A DNA stretch of 9,174 nucleotides, from assembly GCA_900548845.1 (NCBI GenBank), contig URMI01000025.1, positions 1 through 9,174 on the forward strand. Reading direction: 5' to 3'. How positions within the stretch are numbered: the first letter of the stretch is position 1; every line of letters begins with the position of its first letter. Under the pieces are notes generated by a model. That model saw nothing but the letters and a program-made list of their open reading frames with translations. It was not told the origin of the DNA and ran no database searches. The DNA is from an uncultured Clostridia bacterium. Its GTDB lineage: Bacteria; Bacillota; Clostridia; Christensenellales; Borkfalkiaceae. Both the position numbers and the translations under genes were made by a program. This document shows positions 6,537-9,174 of the stretch, piece by piece.

Positions 6537-6543
6537 AAGGGGG
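6537..6543 (+). promoter_or_regulatory. Ribosome binding site deciding the mutase start
   Basis: AAGGGGG lies 3 nt before ATG 6547. It is less canonical than the other sites in the window, but the promoter upstream excludes the earlier in-frame starts. Confidence 0.65.
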
Positions 6544-6546
6544 ACT

Positions 6547-8058
6547 ATGACAAGAGAACAACTGTTTCAACTCAAGAACGGGACCGACGTGCGCGGGACC
6601 GCGATCGCAGGCGTCAAGGACGATCCCGTCACGCTGACCGACGAAGCCGTCACGCTCATCGCGAAGGCTTTTTACGTCTGGGCGGCGAAGAGGTCGGGAA
6701 AGGCACAGCCCGTCATTGCCGTCGGGCATGATTCCCGCCTTTCGGCGGGCCACATCTCGGCGCTCGTTGCGGACGCAGTGAATGCCTGCGGTGGGGACGT
6801 CGTCCTCACGGGGCTTTCTTCGACGCCTTCCATGTTTATGCTGCTGCAGGACGGGTTCGGCGCGGACGCTTCGGTGATGATCACGGCGAGCCACCTGCCC
6901 TATCAGAAGAACGGGCTCAAATTCTTCGTCAAAGAGGGCGGCCTCGAAAGCAGCGACCTTTCCGAAGTGCTGGAGATCGCGGCAAAGGGAGAATTCCCTG
7001 CGGGCGGCGGCAAGCGGGAGGAAAGAAGCTATCTTCCCAAGTATGCAAACGACCTTGTGGAAAAGGTGCGCCTTTCAACGGGCATGGAGAAGCCTCTTGC
7101 GGGCAAGCGCATCCTCGTGGACGCGGGCAACGGCGCGGGCGGATTTTATGCCGACCTCGTCTTGAAGCCTCTGGGGGCGGACACGACGGGCTCGCAGTTT
7201 CTGGAACCCGACGGGAGCTTCCCCAACCACATCCCCAATCCCGAGAACGAGACGGCGATGCAGTCCGTCTGCGCGGCGGTCAAAGAGAACCATGCCGATT
7301 TCGGCATCATCTTCGATACCGACGTCGACCGTGCGGGGGCTGTCTCTTCGGACGGCGAGGAGATCAACCGCAACCGCCTCATCGCGCTCATTTCCGCCAT
7401 TCTGCTGGAAGAGCACCCGGGCTCCTATATCGTCACCGATTCTGTGACGAGCGACGGTCTCGCGTCCTTCATCGCGGCGCACGGCGGCGTGCACCACCGC
7501 TTCAAGCGCGGGTATAAGAACGTCATCAACGAGAGCAAGCGCCTCAACGCGGAGGGCAAGTATTCCCCTCTCGCCATCGAGACGAGCGGTCACGCTGCCT
7601 TGAAGGAAAACTACTTCCTTGACGACGGCGCCTATCTCGTGACGCGGCTCCTCATCGCCCTTGCAAAGTGCGCGAAGGAAGGGAAGGACCTGACGGCGCT
7701 CATTGCCGACCTTCCCGAGCCTCGGGAGGCGGCCGAGATCAGGCTGAAATTTGTGCCCGGGTGCGACTTCAAGGCGCTCGGCGCAGGGCTCTTGAAGGAT
7801 CTTCAGGCGTACGTCGGGAAAACGCCCTATCTTTCTCCCGCGCCGAATAACTTTGAAGGCGTGCGCATCAACTTCGACCAAGACCACGGCGACGGCTGGG
7901 CGCTCGTCCGCATGAGCCTGCACGAACCCATCCTCCCCATCAATGTGGAGAGCAACCGTACGGGCGGCAATCAGATCATTGCAAAGGAACTGTATGCCTT
8001 CCTTTCGGGCTACGAAAGCTTTCTTCTCACGGAAAATCTCAAAAACTATATCAAATAA
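6547..8058 (+). CDS. Phosphohexomutase (phosphomannomutase/phosphoglucomutase family)
   Basis: A 503-residue member of the alpha-D-phosphohexomutase superfamily, which interconverts hexose 1- and 6-phosphates through a phosphoserine. Visible parts are NGTDVRGTA (11-19), the active-site serine loop TASHLP with Ser115, the metal-binding loop DTDVDR (257-262), and the sugar-binding loop ETSGH (345-349). The C-terminal domain ends in NVESNRTGGNQ (466-476) where classical members have an R.S.TEP-like phosphate loop. The Leu in TASHLP replaces the usual Asn, a variant I recall from a distinct clade of bacterial and plant plastid proteins. Substrate (glucose, mannose or glucosamine phosphate) therefore cannot be assigned. 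The frame extends upstream to 6295 across the promoter; ATG 6547 with AAGGGGG (6537-6543) is preferred. Transketolase follows after 12 bp, so the two form a central-carbon operon. Confidence 0.92.
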   Translation: MTREQLFQLKNGTDVRGTAIAGVKDDPVTLTDEAVTLIAKAFYVWAAKRSGKAQPVIAVGHDSRLSAGHISALVADAVNACGGDVVLTGLSSTPSMFMLLQDGFGADASVMITASHLPYQKNGLKFFVKEGGLESSDLSEVLEIAAKGEFPAGGGKREERSYLPKYANDLVEKVRLSTGMEKPLAGKRILVDAGNGAGGFYADLVLKPLGADTTGSQFLEPDGSFPNHIPNPENETAMQSVCAAVKENHADFGIIFDTDVDRAGAVSSDGEEINRNRLIALISAILLEEHPGSYIVTDSVTSDGLASFIAAHGGVHHRFKRGYKNVINESKRLNAEGKYSPLAIETSGHAALKENYFLDDGAYLVTRLLIALAKCAKEGKDLTALIADLPEPREAAEIRLKFVPGCDFKALGAGLLKDLQAYVGKTPYLSPAPNNFEGVRINFDQDHGDGWALVRMSLHEPILPINVESNRTGGNQIIAKELYAFLSGYESFLLTENLKNYIK

Positions 8059-8062
8059 GGAG
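8057..8062 (+). promoter_or_regulatory. Ribosome binding site of transketolase overlapping the mutase stop
   Basis: AAGGAG shares its first two bases with the TAA stop (8056-8058) of the mutase and lies 8 nt before the transketolase ATG. This supports coupled translation and co-transcription. Confidence 0.85.
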
Positions 8063-8070
8063 TAACAATC

Positions 8071-9174
8071 ATGGATCAGCTTACCATCAACGCCATCCGC
8101 ATTCTTTCGGCGGAGGCCATTCAAAAGGCAAATTCGGGTCATCCCGGGCTTCCGCTCGGCTCTGCGCCCATCGCCTATACCCTCTTCCAGAATTTTCTGA
8201 AGTTCAACAACAAGGATCCCAAGTGGGACGATCGTGACCGCTTCGTGCTCTCTGCGGGCCACGGCTCCATGCTCGATTATTCCCTGCTCTATCTCTACGG
8301 CTACGGGCTCACCAAGGAAGACATCATGAACTTCCGTCAGCTCGGCTCCAAGACGCCCGGTCACCCCGAGTACGGTCACACCGTCGGCATCGAGACGACG
8401 ACGGGCCCTCTCGGCCAGGGCATCGCAAACGCCGTCGGTATGGCGGTCGCGGAGGCGCACCTTGCGGCCGTGTTCAACCGCGAAGGCTTCCCCGTCGTCG
8501 ATCATTATACCTACGCGCTCTGCGGCGACGGCTGCCTCGAAGAGGGCATCTCCTATGAAGCTTGCTCGTTTGCAGGCACGCACGAGCTCGGCAAGCTCAT
8601 CCTCTTCTATGACGATAACGACATCACCATCGAGGGCGATACCGACATCACCTTCAAGGAAGACGTCGGCATGCGCTTTGCGGCGCAGAACTGGCAGGTG
8701 CTGCACGTCGATCTCGTCTCCCATCCCGACGACGTCGCTCTCATTGCGAAAGCGATCGAAGAGGCGAAGGCAGAAAAGAGCAAGCCTTCCATCATCATCT
8801 GCAAGACCAAGATCGGCTACGGCACCCCTCTTGAGGGCAGCCACAAGTGCCACGGTTCCCCTCTCGGCGTCGAGAATTTGCAAAAGACCAAGGAAAAGCT
8901 CGGCTGGCCCTGCACGGAGGCGTTCGACGTCCCCGCCGAAGTCTTTGCCCACACGGCAGAAGCGGGCGCGCGCGGCGCGGAGAAGGAAGCGGCTTGGAAG
9001 GCGATGTTTGCCGAATATGAGAAGGCATATCCCGAACTTGCCAAGGCATACAAGGCGGCAATGAGCGGCGAGATGGTCGATCTCACCAAAGTCGAAGACC
9101 TCTTCAAGTGGGAGAAGCCCATGGCGACCCGTCAGACTTCCTCCGTCGTCCTCAACAAGATCGCTGCCCTCGTG
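8071..9174 (+). CDS. tkt: Transketolase, N-terminal 368 residues, cut by the window end
   Basis: Transketolase moves two-carbon ketol units between sugar phosphates in the non-oxidative pentose phosphate pathway, using thiamine diphosphate and a divalent metal. The frame is open from ATG 8071 to the last base (368 codons, no stop). Full-length enzymes have about 660 residues, so roughly the second half is missing. Visible parts are NSGHPGLPLG with His24, SAGHGSML with His64, KTPGHPE with His98, TTGPLGQG (110-117), the thiamine-diphosphate motif from GDG (152-154) to Asn183, and CKTKIGYGTP.....CHG with His261. These match the catalytic histidines of the E. coli and yeast enzymes by my recollection. 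The Pyr domain is just starting at TRQTSS (353-358). It follows the mutase after 12 bp and shares its promoter. No truncation signal is seen other than the window edge. Confidence 0.96.
   Translation, partial: MDQLTINAIRILSAEAIQKANSGHPGLPLGSAPIAYTLFQNFLKFNNKDPKWDDRDRFVLSAGHGSMLDYSLLYLYGYGLTKEDIMNFRQLGSKTPGHPEYGHTVGIETTTGPLGQGIANAVGMAVAEAHLAAVFNREGFPVVDHYTYALCGDGCLEEGISYEACSFAGTHELGKLILFYDDNDITIEGDTDITFKEDVGMRFAAQNWQVLHVDLVSHPDDVALIAKAIEEAKAEKSKPSIIICKTKIGYGTPLEGSHKCHGSPLGVENLQKTKEKLGWPCTEAFDVPAEVFAHTAEAGARGAEKEAAWKAMFAEYEKAYPELAKAYKAAMSGEMVDLTKVEDLFKWEKPMATRQTSSVVLNKIAALV

Noticed and set aside
6295..6546. 84-residue N-terminal extension of the mutase
   Set aside because: It begins inside degV and spans both divergent promoters, so it is not on the mRNA.
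7075..8952. 625-codon open frame on the minus strand opposite the mutase and transketolase
   Set aside because: It crosses two firmly identified genes and their junction, has no ribosome binding site or recognisable domain, and its composition is typical of an antisense shadow in GC-rich codons.
1..9174. CRISPR array, insertion sequence, tRNA or defence system
   Set aside because: Reading both strands I found no regularly spaced repeats, transposase motifs, tRNA-like cloverleaf or toxin/antitoxin-type small genes; the genes are housekeeping and catabolic.

Overview
The window looks like a contig end from a Bacillota-like anaerobe, most likely an uncultured member of the Clostridia. The evidence is the set of families present (GH42 beta-galactosidase, DegV/FakB, a short bacterial ProRS without editing insert, AsnRS), strong AGGAG-type ribosome binding sites, consensus sigma-A promoters with 17-bp spacers, and fairly GC-rich coding sequence. 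The genus cannot be told from this. The first 24 bases are not biological: they match the 3' end of the Illumina TruSeq Read 2 adapter. The apparent stop codon of the first gene borrows one adapter base.

Layout: positions 25-2294 (minus strand) hold a two-gene carbohydrate unit, a GH42 beta-galactosidase followed by the N-terminal part of an alpha/beta-hydrolase esterase. It is driven by a near-perfect promoter at 2329-2357. Positions 2454-2481 are an intrinsic terminator for the next minus-strand unit, which runs degV (6311-5415), proS (5320-3890), asnS (3859-2486). That unit starts at an extended -10 promoter at 6387-6415, has a foldable leader, and carries a long hairpin between degV and proS. 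From a back-to-back promoter at 6467-6495 the plus strand carries a phosphohexomutase (6547-8058) and, 12 bp later, a transketolase that runs off the window end.

The genes are household functions: lactose or galactoside and ester hydrolysis, fatty-acid binding for phospholipid synthesis, two aminoacyl-tRNA synthetases, a sugar-phosphate mutase and the pentose phosphate pathway. I found no mobile element, CRISPR array, tRNA or rRNA gene, and no evidence for a new multi-gene system. The points worth a second look are the adapter-made stop codon, the regulatory architecture of the 235-bp divergent region (6312-6546), the 21-bp-stem hairpin before proS, and the atypical active-site loops of the mutase. 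No gene-free stretch exceeds 300 bases. The largest gaps are 2295-2485 and 6312-6546; both hold promoters and the first also holds a terminator.
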